Below are positions 17,862-27,151 of a DNA stretch of 64,000 bases, in pieces; position 1 is the stretch's first letter, and each line of letters starts with the position of its first letter. Both the position numbers and the translations under genes were made by a program. This DNA is from Lactobacillus panisapium (GTDB taxonomy: Bacteria > Bacillota > Bacilli > Lactobacillales > Lactobacillaceae). The notes below the pieces were generated by a model, which saw only the letters and a program-made list of their open reading frames with translations, ran no database searches and was not told the DNA's origin. The stretch lies in contig NZ_CP048268.1 in assembly GCF_019469265.1 (NCBI RefSeq), forward strand, positions 1,877,001 to 1,941,000, read 5' to 3'.

Positions 17862-19004
17862 TTATTTAAAATTGCCAACCTTAGCAAATTGCCCATTATC
17901 GATAATATAGTACTTGCGTCCATGAATCTTGACGCGCCCGCCATAAGTTCTAACATAATTGCCCCGCAGTAACTTATCCGTGCCAATGCGGATACCATCT
18001 TCGTCATAGATATAAGCATTATGCTTTAAGAGCCTCAAGCTGCCTTCAACATTAGTTGCGACAACATACTGATTAGTGCCAACTTGTAAGTACTTTCTGC
18101 CATTAATATACTTCGTGCCATAAATCGTTAACTTAATGCCAGCCTTCTTAGTTGCCTGCTTAGTTTTGGCACCGTTTTGATCGTAAATCAAAGCGTTATG
18201 CATTAACAATTTAGTTCCAACTGGCTTAGGTAGTGCGGGAGCTGTTGGTGCAGTTGGCTTAGGCTTGGTTGGCTGCGGCGCAACCGGTGTAGGAGCTGGA
18301 GTTACGCTACCTGCTGAGCCATTATCATAATAGTACTTGATGAGGTCAAAAAAGTCATCCATAGAGTAGCCCCATTTAGCAAAATAGCCATCGGGATCGC
18401 CATGGTCAGTTCCACCCAAAAATTGAGAAACTGCGCGGTGAGACCAAACAGTTCCCTTGCCATCATGGACGGCATTATCTGGTACCAAGTTATATTTACG
18501 CATCACTTGTGCAACGTAAATTGCGTCATTATTAACACTTTTGGCGAAGTCGGAAAGATTATTTTCTTCACATAATTCTACTTGGAAAAAGCGGTTGTTA
18601 GCCTGCGGACCAGCGCCCCAAACGCCATAATCAGTTGATGTCATTTGAATAACGCCAGTCTTGTCAACGAAAGCATGAACATACGAATAAATATTCATCC
18701 ATTCGCGGTTAAAATAAATTGCCTCATTATAGGCTGAAGCACCGGGCGTCGCTGTCTCGTGAATAACAACACCTTCAGGTTTACCATTACGATAATTAAT
18801 TTTATTTTGCGCTTGAAAATCGTTAAATGGTATTCCCTTTTGCTGCAACATTTGGTTGAGGTAAGTTATGCCTCCGTAACTATTTTGCTTTGCCATATCA
18901 TTAATTGAACTGGCATGAACTGCTACTGGCTCAGTTGCAACTGCAGTGACAGTTGGAACTGTTATTCCTGCAGCAAAAGCTAAAGCCGCAATTATTTTCC
19001 TCAT
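17862..19004 (-). CDS. N-acetylmuramoyl-L-alanine amidase with two SLAP wall-binding domains, inside a metal-uptake operon
   Basis: A 380-residue secreted protein: signal peptide (1-32), Amidase_2 domain (about 62-205) with zinc His in VVIHETATPG and the SHRAVSQFLGGTDHGDPDGYF region, a Pro/Ala/Thr linker (235-262), and two SLAP repeats to the end (KYYIIDNGQFAKVGNF). It cuts the bond between muramic acid and L-alanine using Zn2+ and is held on the wall by SLAP. It sits between the binding-protein gene (19 bases upstream) and the ATPase gene (20 bases downstream), so it is made under the same control as metal uptake. A close paralogue begins at the right edge of the window. Confidence 0.92.
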   Translation of the reverse strand: MRKIIAALAFAAGITVPTVTAVATEPVAVHASSINDMAKQNSYGGITYLNQMLQQKGIPFNDFQAQNKINYRNGKPEGVVIHETATPGASAYNEAIYFNREWMNIYSYVHAFVDKTGVIQMTSTDYGVWGAGPQANNRFFQVELCEENNLSDFAKSVNNDAIYVAQVMRKYNLVPDNAVHDGKGTVWSHRAVSQFLGGTDHGDPDGYFAKWGYSMDDFFDLIKYYYDNGSAGSVTPAPTPVAPQPTKPKPTAPTAPALPKPVGTKLLMHNALIYDQNGAKTKQATKKAGIKLTIYGTKYINGRKYLQVGTNQYVVATNVEGSLRLLKHNAYIYDEDGIRIGTDKLLRGNYVRTYGGRVKIHGRKYYIIDNGQFAKVGNFK

Positions 19005-19023
19005 TTTTCTTTCCTCGTAATAA

Positions 19024-19911
19024 CTATTTTTTGGCTACAGCAGCCAATTTTTGATAATTTTCAGTCATCCATTCAAGGTAAGTTGTCTTAGAAGGAATTG
19101 TTTCCCGGACATAGAGAACAGGAATATCCTGCTCTTTAGCCAACTTGATAAAACTGTTAACAGTTGAACTAGAAGTCTGTGAATTAGCAACAAAGAAAGC
19201 AATCTTGCGCTGCTTAATTCCTTCTGACATTGCCCGGACAGTTGCAGGACTTGGATCCGTATTATTCTGAATTGCTTGTTCAAATTCTTGATCGGCAACT
19301 TTTAAGTGAGCGGCTTCTAATGCGTAATCAAACACAGGTTCACTAACATAAACTGGTTTGCTATTTTTACCATCTATTTGAGAAGCCGATTTTTGAATAT
19401 GAGCTATTTTACGCAAATACTTTTGCCCGTTATCACGGTAATAGCTTGCATGACGTGGATCTTTTTTACTGAGCTTTCTAACTAAGTAATTAACATACTT
19501 TGTTGGCATAGTCAAATCAAACCAGATGTGCGGATTAGCGCCCTTTTTCAAATTCATTAGGTCTTCACCCACAAGCACCGGTTCTTTATCAACCGAAGAA
19601 GCAAGTTTATTCATCCAGCCATCATAACCTAATCCGTTAGCGACAACAATGTCAGCATTTGATAATGCTTTGGCATCGTTAGTTGTTGGCTCAAAGTCGT
19701 GTGGATCAGCATTGGCGTTTTTAATAATTGCCTGTGCCGTACCATATTTTCCCACCACATTTTGAGCAATATCAGCATAAACGTTGGTCGTGGTCATGAT
19801 CGAAATTTTACTACTCTTTTGCGGTTTTTGCGTGCAAGCACTAAGCAGTAGGAGAACCAGACCAATTAAAGCCGTACCTGTAAAAATTTTCCTTAATTTA
19901 GCAAATGTCAT
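19024..19911 (-). CDS. metal-binding lipoprotein of ABC transporter (ZnuA/TroA family)
   Basis: The ATG at 19911 is chosen over one at 19923, because the AAAGGA ribosome site touches the upstream ATG and is well spaced from the second. The 295-residue protein has a lipobox (LVLLLLSAC) and a TroA-like fold. Likely metal ligands, numbered from 19923, are H75 (DPHDFEP), H132 (NPHIWFD), E195 (YVSEPVFDY) and E274 (RETIPS). Glu at the third position is typical of Mn-binding PsaA-type proteins, whereas zinc proteins usually have His there. It lacks the His-rich loop of many zinc binders. First gene of the operon. Confidence 0.9.
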   Translation of the reverse strand: MTFAKLRKIFTGTALIGLVLLLLSACTQKPQKSSKISIMTTTNVYADIAQNVVGKYGTAQAIIKNANADPHDFEPTTNDAKALSNADIVVANGLGYDGWMNKLASSVDKEPVLVGEDLMNLKKGANPHIWFDLTMPTKYVNYLVRKLSKKDPRHASYYRDNGQKYLRKIAHIQKSASQIDGKNSKPVYVSEPVFDYALEAAHLKVADQEFEQAIQNNTDPSPATVRAMSEGIKQRKIAFFVANSQTSSSTVNSFIKLAKEQDIPVLYVRETIPSKTTYLEWMTENYQKLAAVAKK

Positions 19912-20130
19912 TATTGTTGTCATTCCTTTTCTATTTTATTTTTTTAATAACATAAATTGGACCGTCGCAGCAATAAAAGTTACTTACAATTAATAACCAT
20001 TATACACTAAACAGAGACCGATATTAAAGTAGTGCATTACAACAATTACGCTACAATTTGATTACTTTTTGAATGCAAAAGCATCTTTTTGTCCGCCTGA
20101 TATTTATATAACGTGAATAGAGCAAACTAA

Positions 20131-20158
20131 AAAGCGTGCAGGAATTCCCGCACGCCTT
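20131..20158 (-). terminator. terminator of the lrgAB transcript
   Basis: Stem GCGTGCAGG / CCCGCACGC around AATT, followed on the minus strand by TTTTTAG. Confidence 0.8.
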
Positions 20159-20199
20159 TAGTGTAAGTAAACGTATAAACAAATCTTCTAATTCTAAAA

Positions 20200-20925
20200 C
20201 TATAATCCAATCATGTGCGAAAAGATTGGAACCAACAAATTATCAACTAAAGCAGTTGCTACAACGGCGACGGCCGCCATTGCTCCCTGAATTGATCCTA
20301 GTTGCAAGGCAAAAGCAGAGCCAACCGTGTGGCCTGCAGTTCCTAGCCCTAAGCCTGTTCCTAACGGATCACTGTTTAGTTTGAACCAGTCCACTAATTG
20401 TTTGCCAAGGGCATAAATTACAACCGCATTGATAATACATGCCATGGCGGTTACTGAAGCATTGCCCCCGATTGAAGAAGTGAGTGGCATTGCAACAGCA
20501 GTAGTAGCGGATTGGCTGAGCATTGATCTAATACCAACCTTATCAAGTCCAACTGCCTTAGACACTAAAGTAATTAGTACCATTGAAATAAAAGTACCAA
20601 CGATTAAGCCCAATAAAATGACGAGCCAATTTTTCTTAACAACATCATTACGTTTATACAATGGTACAGCGAAAGCAATTGTGGCCGGTGTAATAAACCA
20701 AAAAATGATGTCGCCACCTGGTTTATAGGCTTTAGCATAAACTGTCGCAGTCGTGACATTAAAATACTTACCCAGAATAACCAAAACGGCAATTCCCAAA
20801 ACCATGCTGACAAAAAGTGGCTGAAAGAGGAAAAATCCCTTGGATTTTTTGAATAACCATTGTCCAATCAAGAAAAGGACCAATGATAGGAAAACGCCAA
20901 ATAATGGGTTTGCAATATATTTCAC
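20200..20925 (-). CDS. lrgB: LrgB/CidB family antiholin-like membrane protein
   Basis: A 241-residue membrane protein with about seven hydrophobic segments and the LrgB signatures GIRSMLSQSATTAVAMPL and GLGTAGHTVGSAFAL. It overlaps the stop of lrgA by one base. LrgA/LrgB proteins influence murein hydrolase activity and cell lysis; in several Gram-positives LrgAB/CidAB-type pairs also move pyruvate. Controlled by the LytST pair encoded just upstream. Confidence 0.93.
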   Translation of the reverse strand: MKYIANPLFGVFLSLVLFLIGQWLFKKSKGFFLFQPLFVSMVLGIAVLVILGKYFNVTTATVYAKAYKPGGDIIFWFITPATIAFAVPLYKRNDVVKKNWLVILLGLIVGTFISMVLITLVSKAVGLDKVGIRSMLSQSATTAVAMPLTSSIGGNASVTAMACIINAVVIYALGKQLVDWFKLNSDPLGTGLGLGTAGHTVGSAFALQLGSIQGAMAAVAVVATALVDNLLVPIFSHMIGL

Positions 20926-21368
20926 TATTTAACACCTCCTACTTTCTTATGATCAACAATACTAGTTTGATTGCTAGTAATCTTATGAACAGCCCAGCTA
21001 AAAAAAAGTGTTGTATAAGCAACGACAACCAGCAGAATAATTGTTGAAGCAATAATTACAATTACTAATTGCACTCCTTGCGTTTCCATTATCTTCAGAT
21101 TAGCTGCTAGTGAAATTCCTGACGGAACAAACATAAAACCAATCAGCGAAATCAACGCACTTCCAAACGAGTCAACCCATTCAACTTTAATAAGATGAAA
21201 GGTTAGCAAGAGATAGAGTAAAACTAACCCAATGACTGGCGTTGGCACTGGAAATGATTTTGGCATTAAATCAGATATTATCTGGGATGCAAATAATATT
21301 GCTGCATAAATAAACATCTGAACCAAAATCGGCGCTGACTTTGTTTTTTCTGCTTTTCCCTTCTTCAT
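20925..21368 (-). CDS. lrgA: LrgA/CidA family holin-like protein
   Basis: A 147-residue protein with four membrane segments and the LrgA core (FPVPTPVIGLVLLYLLL, FVPSGISL). The N-terminus is basic (KKGKAEKTK). A good ribosome site (GAAAGGAA) precedes ATG at 21368. It is read with lrgB. The lytR gene ends 157 bases upstream with a terminator between, so lrgAB has its own promoter that the response regulator can act on. Confidence 0.93.
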   Translation of the reverse strand: MKKGKAEKTKSAPILVQMFIYAAILFASQIISDLMPKSFPVPTPVIGLVLLYLLLTFHLIKVEWVDSFGSALISLIGFMFVPSGISLAANLKIMETQGVQLVIVIIASTIILLVVVAYTTLFFSWAVHKITSNQTSIVDHKKVGGVK

Positions 21369-21463
21369 AAGCCATTTCCTTTCTCATTACATCTTTGATT
21401 GCCTTCAGTAACTACCTTAACGGAAAAATATTATCTTGAAAGCGATTTAACGGCGAACTGCAA

Positions 21464-21506
21464 AAAAAGACTTGTGAACTGCACCTAGCAACTTTCACAA
21501 GTCCTA
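21464..21506 (-). terminator. terminator of the lytSR transcript
   Basis: A perfect 10-bp stem GACTTGTGAA / TTCACAAGTC with a 15-base loop; seven T follow on the minus strand. Confidence 0.85.
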
Positions 21507-21524
21507 TTTTTTAATTTTTTCTTT

Positions 21525-22259
21525 TTACATCCCCAGCCGCTCATTCAGATCTTTGCGGTAAGAGCGGCCAACTTGGATTCGATCACCGTTACTCATAATT
21601 AACAGCAAAGTATGGTTAAACCAAGGCTGAACTTCTTTAATATCTTCAATATTGACTACAGCACTACGGTGAACCTGCATAAAACGTGGATCCGTCAGCC
21701 GCTTAGCAATCCACGCTAAGGTCTTTTTAGTTTGGTATTTTTGCTTATTAGTTGCGATTGTTAAAACGCCATTATCAATTCTAGCGGAAATAACATCTAG
21801 CTTTTTGATTACGGCATTTCGGTCTTCTAGTTCGATGCTTAAAACCTCACGGTCGGTTTTAGCTTGAACCGACTTAGTAGCCTGCACATTTAAGATATTA
21901 ACCACCTTGGCTAATGCCTGGTCAATCCGCTTTTGTTCAAACGGTTTTAAAACATAATCCAATGCGCCAACATCAAAGGCCTTAACTGCATATTCATCAT
22001 AGGCAGTTGCAAAAATGATGATAGGCGAATATGTAAGCTGCTTTAATTCTTCAGCTAGTTCAAAACCGTTTTCCTCATTGAGCGAAATGTCGAGAAACAT
22101 TAAGTCGATCTGATGCTTTAACAGAATTCCTTGCGCTTCTTTAATGTCTTCAGCCTGATAAAGTTTGATTGCCCGCCCCTGCATGGCCGGGCTTTTTTTA
22201 ATTAAATACGCTAATTCATTTCTTGCTAGTGGTTCATCATCAACAACTAAAATCTTCAT
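21525..22259 (-). CDS. lytR: LytTR-type response regulator
   Basis: A 244-residue regulator: receiver domain (1-120) with phospho-acceptor D57 (LMFLDISL) and acidic DDE at 7-9, then a LytTR DNA-binding domain (about 140-244; RFMQVHRSAVVNIEDI, QVGRSYRKDLNERL). It is encoded 18 bases after its kinase. By analogy with Staphylococcus LytSR it activates lrgAB, the next operon downstream. Also called LytT/LytR; it is not the LCP protein of the same name. Confidence 0.93.
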   Translation of the reverse strand: MKILVVDDEPLARNELAYLIKKSPAMQGRAIKLYQAEDIKEAQGILLKHQIDLMFLDISLNEENGFELAEELKQLTYSPIIIFATAYDEYAVKAFDVGALDYVLKPFEQKRIDQALAKVVNILNVQATKSVQAKTDREVLSIELEDRNAVIKKLDVISARIDNGVLTIATNKQKYQTKKTLAWIAKRLTDPRFMQVHRSAVVNIEDIKEVQPWFNHTLLLIMSNGDRIQVGRSYRKDLNERLGM

Positions 22260-22277
22260 CTTAGTTTCCCCTCTTTA

Positions 22278-24014
22278 TTAATTTGCTTTTTTGGCTAACT
22301 TTAACGGAATTGTCGTCTTAAATGTTGTGCCATTTGCACCAGTTAACACCTTTAACTGACTAGATGTTCCGTATAAATTGATTAAGCGCTTATTTAAATT
22401 ATAAAGTGCCAGTCCACTCCCCTTTGATTCGCTGATTGGTTCTTGACCTAGCCTGCTTAAAATCTGCGGATCAATTCCGCTACCATTGTCACTAACGCTG
22501 ATTGCAAGATTTGCACCCTTTCTGCTCAGATTGACCGTAATCTGATTACCGGTCTTACGCCCTTTAAAAGCATGCCGAATCGCATTTTCAATAAAAATTT
22601 GGAGACAAAAAGACGGCAGCAAAGTTTCATTTGGAACTTCGATCTGGTAGTCAACTGTAAATTTATTAGGAAAGCGCAGGCTTTCTATCTTAGTATATGC
22701 TTCTACGTGCTGCTTTTCCTGCTCAAGCGTAACCTCTTTAGCCTGGCCGTTCTTTAAACTAGACCGAAAAAATGTACTTAATTCCATTAAAGCATCGTGA
22801 GCCTGATCAACGTCGACCCGCATTAAGGCAACAATTGTATTAACCGCATTGAAGAAAAAATGGGGATTAATCTGAACTTGTAGCGCCCTAATTTCTGCTT
22901 CGTTGAGTAGCGCGGTCTGCTGCTCGGTAATTCCGATTGCCAATTGACCGGAAAAAATCATGGCAAGACCACGCACTAAATTTTCTTCAACTACGGTCAT
23001 CTCTCTTCCCTCACAAAAATATAGTTTTAAGGCACCAATTGTTTTCTTATTAACTTGAAGAGGACACACAATTGCCGATGTTAAGGGACAGCCTTTGTGC
23101 GGACAGCCAATTTCTTCTTTAGAATGAGCCAGTTTTTCCTTGCCCGTCGCAATTACCGTTTTTGACATATCAGTAATAACTGGTTCGCCAGCAATATGAT
23201 GGTCCTGGCCGGCACCAACATGAGCTAAGACGTTAACTCTATCTGTTAAACCCACGGCATCAAACTTCGTATATTTTTTGATAATGTGACAAACATGAGC
23301 GGCCGAATTAAGATCCAAGCCGTGTCTAAAATAGGGCAGAGTTTTATTGGTTAATTCCAGAACATCCTTTGTCTGCACTGCCCGCAATTGCCGTTCATTT
23401 GATAAATAAGTTTTTAAAATCTCAATAAACAAGCTGGAACCAATTGTGTTTAACAAAATCATCGGAATAAAGATCAGTTTAATTAAGCCAAAGCCGTGAA
23501 AAGCAAAGATAAAGGCCATTTGAATTAGTTCCGCGAACAATGATAAAACGGCAACCCAAAATGATGACGGATAAAGACTATTCTTTTTTACCCTATCTCC
23601 CAGAACCCCAATAAGATAACCAATCAGAACTGAACTAGCAATGTAAAAATAATCGGAAAAGCCACCAAAGATAACCCGGTGCAACCCGCCAACAAGCCCC
23701 ACTAGCATGCCAACATAGGGACCTGCAGTTAAGCTAGCAGTGGTAATAACCAGCATTCGGGTGTTAGCAATCGAATCGGTCTGCGGCAAGCCAGTAATTA
23801 TTAGCGGCGTAACAATTTCTTTTGAGCTGGAAATTTCCACTCCGGTTAAGTTGGCAATAACAACAAATAAGGAAAAAATTACGAATAACCAAATCTGCGA
23901 CTTTAGTGTTCTTTTTTCAATTAAGTTTCTGAAAAAGCGCATATTAACCAGCATGAAAGCAAGAATCATGATTATTCCTAGTCTTTCCGCCAGCAAAATG
24001 AATAAATTAAACAC
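22278..24014 (-). CDS. lytS: LytS-type sensor histidine kinase
   Basis: A 578-residue kinase starting at GTG (24014) with a CGGAG site. Six or more membrane segments form the 5TMR-LYT sensor (1-205), a GAF-like domain follows (about 220-365), then His_kinase with H385 in VQINPHFFFNAVNT and HATPase_c with ENAIRHAFKG and VSDNGSGID. The 5TMR-LYT domain is thought to sense membrane potential or a small metabolite such as pyruvate. The GAF-like region has Cys residues (CPHKGCP at 304-310) that may be redox- or metal-sensitive; that is inference. Confidence 0.93.
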   Translation of the reverse strand: MFNLFILLAERLGIIMILAFMLVNMRFFRNLIEKRTLKSQIWLFVIFSLFVVIANLTGVEISSSKEIVTPLIITGLPQTDSIANTRMLVITTASLTAGPYVGMLVGLVGGLHRVIFGGFSDYFYIASSVLIGYLIGVLGDRVKKNSLYPSSFWVAVLSLFAELIQMAFIFAFHGFGLIKLIFIPMILLNTIGSSLFIEILKTYLSNERQLRAVQTKDVLELTNKTLPYFRHGLDLNSAAHVCHIIKKYTKFDAVGLTDRVNVLAHVGAGQDHHIAGEPVITDMSKTVIATGKEKLAHSKEEIGCPHKGCPLTSAIVCPLQVNKKTIGALKLYFCEGREMTVVEENLVRGLAMIFSGQLAIGITEQQTALLNEAEIRALQVQINPHFFFNAVNTIVALMRVDVDQAHDALMELSTFFRSSLKNGQAKEVTLEQEKQHVEAYTKIESLRFPNKFTVDYQIEVPNETLLPSFCLQIFIENAIRHAFKGRKTGNQITVNLSRKGANLAISVSDNGSGIDPQILSRLGQEPISESKGSGLALYNLNKRLINLYGTSSQLKVLTGANGTTFKTTIPLKLAKKAN

Positions 24015-24210
24015 GATATTCTCCGTCCCACTAATATATTGAACTATCCCCTTTTTAACACTTTAGTATTACATACAATCTAGTTTAACTTAGAGAAATC
24101 GGATTCAACTGCTAAAATTGGCAGGTTAAATGGCAAAAATGCGGGGTTAAATTAACACTTTTATTTATTAAGCGGCGGTTAATTAATGGCACTAATTTTG
24201 CTAGCACACA

Positions 24211-24240
24211 AAAAACGCCACCTATTAAAGTGACGTTTTT
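24211..24240 (-). terminator. terminator of the fructose operon
   Basis: Stem AAAAACGCCAC / GTGACGTTTTT with one mismatch and an 8-base loop, 20 bases after the fruA stop on the minus strand. Confidence 0.8.
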
Positions 24241-24259
24241 AAACGAATTGGTAAATTAA

Positions 24260-26221
24260 TTAATTTTCGGTTTTAATTGCTTTTTTCCATAAGCCCAAGA
24301 TCACTCCGGCCACAATTGAACCAACAATCGTAGCTACAAAGTAGAGCAAAATGTGGTTAGCAAGTGGTGATACCCAAAGACCACCGTGAGGTGCGGGAAC
24401 ACCGATGCGCCAGAAGCCAACTAAAGCTCCACCGACTGCTGAACCGATGATACATGATGGGATGACGTGACCGGCATCAGCGGCAGCAAATGGAATCGCA
24501 CCTTCGGTAATGAATGAGAAACCTAGAATCCAGTTAGTAATTCCGGCACGGCGCTCATCTTCAGTGTACTTGTTCTTGAAGAAAGTAGTTGCAATTGCAG
24601 TAGCAAATGGTGGTACCATTCCGCCGACCATAACTGCAGCCATCATTACGGCAGCAACCGTTGAATGAGGGTCATTGGCAAACGCACCTGAAGCAAAGAC
24701 ATAAGCAGCCTTGTTGAAAGGTCCACCCATATCGATTGACATCATCGCAGCCAAGATAGTGGTCAAAACAACTAAGTTGCCAGTACCCATTTGGTTTAAA
24801 AAGTTAGTAATTGCAAAGTTAATTGTACTGAAGATTGGGTTAACAATGTAGTACATAATCAGTGCAATCAGTAGCAAACTCAGAATTGGGTAAATAAGCA
24901 TTGGCTTCATACCCTCAAGTGATTTTGGCAACTTAGCAAACAATTTCTTCAAGCCAACTACCAAGTAACCGGCAATGAAACCTGATGCAAGACCACCAAG
25001 GAAACCAGCTGGTGACTTAGCGTTAGTTAAGACATTAGCTACGTAAGCACCACCATAGGCACCACTATAAACAGTTGCCATAAAACCACCGACGAAACCT
25101 GGCATTAAAGCAGGTAAGTCGCCGATTGATTCAGCAATGTAACCTGAAAGAATTGGCACCATGAAGGCAAAGGCCATGTTTCCGGCATTGTTGAGGAAAA
25201 TGAAGGCAGGTGACTTTGGTCCGCCAGCATAGTTTTCCACAATGAAGGAAATAGCCATCAAAATACCACCACCGATAACAAACGGCAACATGTGAGAAAC
25301 ACCATTCATTAGGTTTTGGTAAATTGAACCCCAGAAGCCCTTCTTAGAGTCATCGGATTCTTGTGCAGCTTGACCATCGGAATGGTAAACACTAGCCTTT
25401 GAATCAAGGATAGTTTCAACTAATTCGTCAGGTTTATTAATACCGTCAACAACAGGACGGCTAATCAATGGCTTACCGTCAAAACGGGGCATGTCAACTT
25501 TCTTATCAGAGGCAATGATAACACCCTTTGCCCGCTTAATTTCGTCAGCGGTCAACTTGTCCTTAACGCCTTCGGAACCATTAGTTTCAATTCGAACATC
25601 AGCACCTTGTGCTTTACCGGCCTTAATGATTGCTTCTTGTGCCATGTAAGTGTGGGCAATCCCATTAATACATGCAGTAACCCCAACAATTAACGGCTTG
25701 TCTGCATCACCGGTATTACTTGCACTAGCGGCTTGTTCTTTTTCGGCTTTTTTATCAGCATCGCTTTTTTGTTCAGCATCTTCAAATAGCTTGATTACTT
25801 CTTCAGGTGATTGGGCATTCTTTAATGCTGCAACCAAATCTGGGTTAATCAATAAGCCTGATAGCTTAGCCAAAGCTTGCAAGTGAGTATTATCAGCACC
25901 ATCTGGTGCGGTAATCATAAAGAACAAATAAACTGGTTGGCCATCAAGTGAATTGTAATCAATTCCTTGTTCACTTTTGGCAAAAAGGACACGAGCCTTA
26001 TTAATTGCCTTGTTACGAGCGTGTGGCATTGCAATGCCATCGCCAATACCAGTTGTTGATTCATTTTCACGTGCCCAAATCGATTTGATGAATTCATCTT
26101 CATCATTAACAATCCCGGTCTTGACTTCCAAATCAGCCATTTCCTTGATTGCATCTTCTTTGTTTGTCGCTTTAAGCGACATAATCATCGATTCAGGAGC
26201 TAAAATATCTTTAATTTGCAT
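24260..26221 (-). CDS. fruA: PTS fructose transporter, fused EIIABC
   Basis: A 653-residue fusion: EIIA (1-150) with phospho-His H67 (GIAMPHARN), EIIB (about 176-275) with phospho-Cys C184 (VTACINGIAHTYMAQ), and the membrane EIIC (about 295-650). It imports fructose and makes fructose-1-phosphate. The EIIB loop reads CINGIAHT where most family members have CPTGIAHT, a small variation next to the active Cys. It is 15 bases after fruK. Confidence 0.95.
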   Translation of the reverse strand: MQIKDILAPESMIMSLKATNKEDAIKEMADLEVKTGIVNDEDEFIKSIWARENESTTGIGDGIAMPHARNKAINKARVLFAKSEQGIDYNSLDGQPVYLFFMITAPDGADNTHLQALAKLSGLLINPDLVAALKNAQSPEEVIKLFEDAEQKSDADKKAEKEQAASASNTGDADKPLIVGVTACINGIAHTYMAQEAIIKAGKAQGADVRIETNGSEGVKDKLTADEIKRAKGVIIASDKKVDMPRFDGKPLISRPVVDGINKPDELVETILDSKASVYHSDGQAAQESDDSKKGFWGSIYQNLMNGVSHMLPFVIGGGILMAISFIVENYAGGPKSPAFIFLNNAGNMAFAFMVPILSGYIAESIGDLPALMPGFVGGFMATVYSGAYGGAYVANVLTNAKSPAGFLGGLASGFIAGYLVVGLKKLFAKLPKSLEGMKPMLIYPILSLLLIALIMYYIVNPIFSTINFAITNFLNQMGTGNLVVLTTILAAMMSIDMGGPFNKAAYVFASGAFANDPHSTVAAVMMAAVMVGGMVPPFATAIATTFFKNKYTEDERRAGITNWILGFSFITEGAIPFAAADAGHVIPSCIIGSAVGGALVGFWRIGVPAPHGGLWVSPLANHILLYFVATIVGSIVAGVILGLWKKAIKTEN

Positions 26222-26236
26222 TTGAATTCTCCTTCA

Positions 26237-27151
26237 TTACGAAATTTCTTCCACGTTAATTTGTGGTAAGACCGCTTCTATCTGGCTCATGACCGCAATA
26301 TCCTTGGTAAAGGCTGTAGCAGCACCACAGGCCATTCCGATCCGGAAACTTTCAACCGGATCCTTAGTTTTAACATAAGTTCCGACAAAGCCCGCGATCA
26401 TTGAATCACCCGCACCAACGGAATTAACAGCAGTTCCAACTGCACCTTTGGCGTGGTAGAAGTGATCTTGAGTAATCAAGTAGCCGCCCTTGCCAGCCAT
26501 TGAAACCATGACATTTTGTGCACCCATGTCGAGTAACTTATGAGCACATTCAAGCATATCTTGATCAGATGAAAAAGTCGTGTCAAATAAATCGGCAAGT
26601 TCGTGGTGATTTGGCTTGATTACTAATGGCTTGTAGTTAAGCGTATCAAGTAGAGCCTGACCAGTTGTGTCAATTACAAATTCTGCACCCGCATTTTTAA
26701 TTTCAGGTAATAATTCTTGGTAAAAATCAACTGAGAGACTAGGTGCCAAAGAACCACTTAAGACAACAATGTCGCCTTTTTGTAAATCACTTAAGCGTGA
26801 CTTAAAAGCCGTAATTTCTTGATCAGTAATGTTAGGTCCAGCAGCATTAATTTCTGTTTCAGCTTGGGCATGTACCTTAACGTTAACCCGCGTATCATCA
26901 GAAATAGTGACAAAGTCATTGACAATGCGGCGCTGATTTAATTGCCGTACCAATTCTTTGCCAGTAAAGCCACCAACAAAGCCCCAAGCAGTATTATCAA
27001 TTTTTAACTGGTTAAGAATTTGCGAGACGTTAATTCCCTTACCTCCAGCTAAAAATGAACAATTATTGCTACGGTTGACACTGCCGCTTTCCACCTTTTC
27101 TAATTGGATGACATAATCCAAAGCAGGGTTAACAGTAACCGTATATATCAT
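26237..27151 (-). CDS. fruK: 1-phosphofructokinase
   Basis: A 304-residue PfkB-family kinase. N-terminal NPALDYVIQL and GGKGINVSQIL, and C-terminal SVGAGDSMIAGF with the catalytic Asp, are intact. It turns fructose-1-phosphate into fructose-1,6-bisphosphate. The start follows directly after the fruR stop (27152), so the two are translationally coupled. Confidence 0.95.
   Translation of the reverse strand: MIYTVTVNPALDYVIQLEKVESGSVNRSNNCSFLAGGKGINVSQILNQLKIDNTAWGFVGGFTGKELVRQLNQRRIVNDFVTISDDTRVNVKVHAQAETEINAAGPNITDQEITAFKSRLSDLQKGDIVVLSGSLAPSLSVDFYQELLPEIKNAGAEFVIDTTGQALLDTLNYKPLVIKPNHHELADLFDTTFSSDQDMLECAHKLLDMGAQNVMVSMAGKGGYLITQDHFYHAKGAVGTAVNSVGAGDSMIAGFVGTYVKTKDPVESFRIGMACGAATAFTKDIAVMSQIEAVLPQINVEEIS

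Noticed and set aside
24015..24259. Possible gene in the gap between lytS and fruA
   Set aside because: Only AT-rich sequence and the fru terminator are seen; the open frames are short antisense shadows of lytS.
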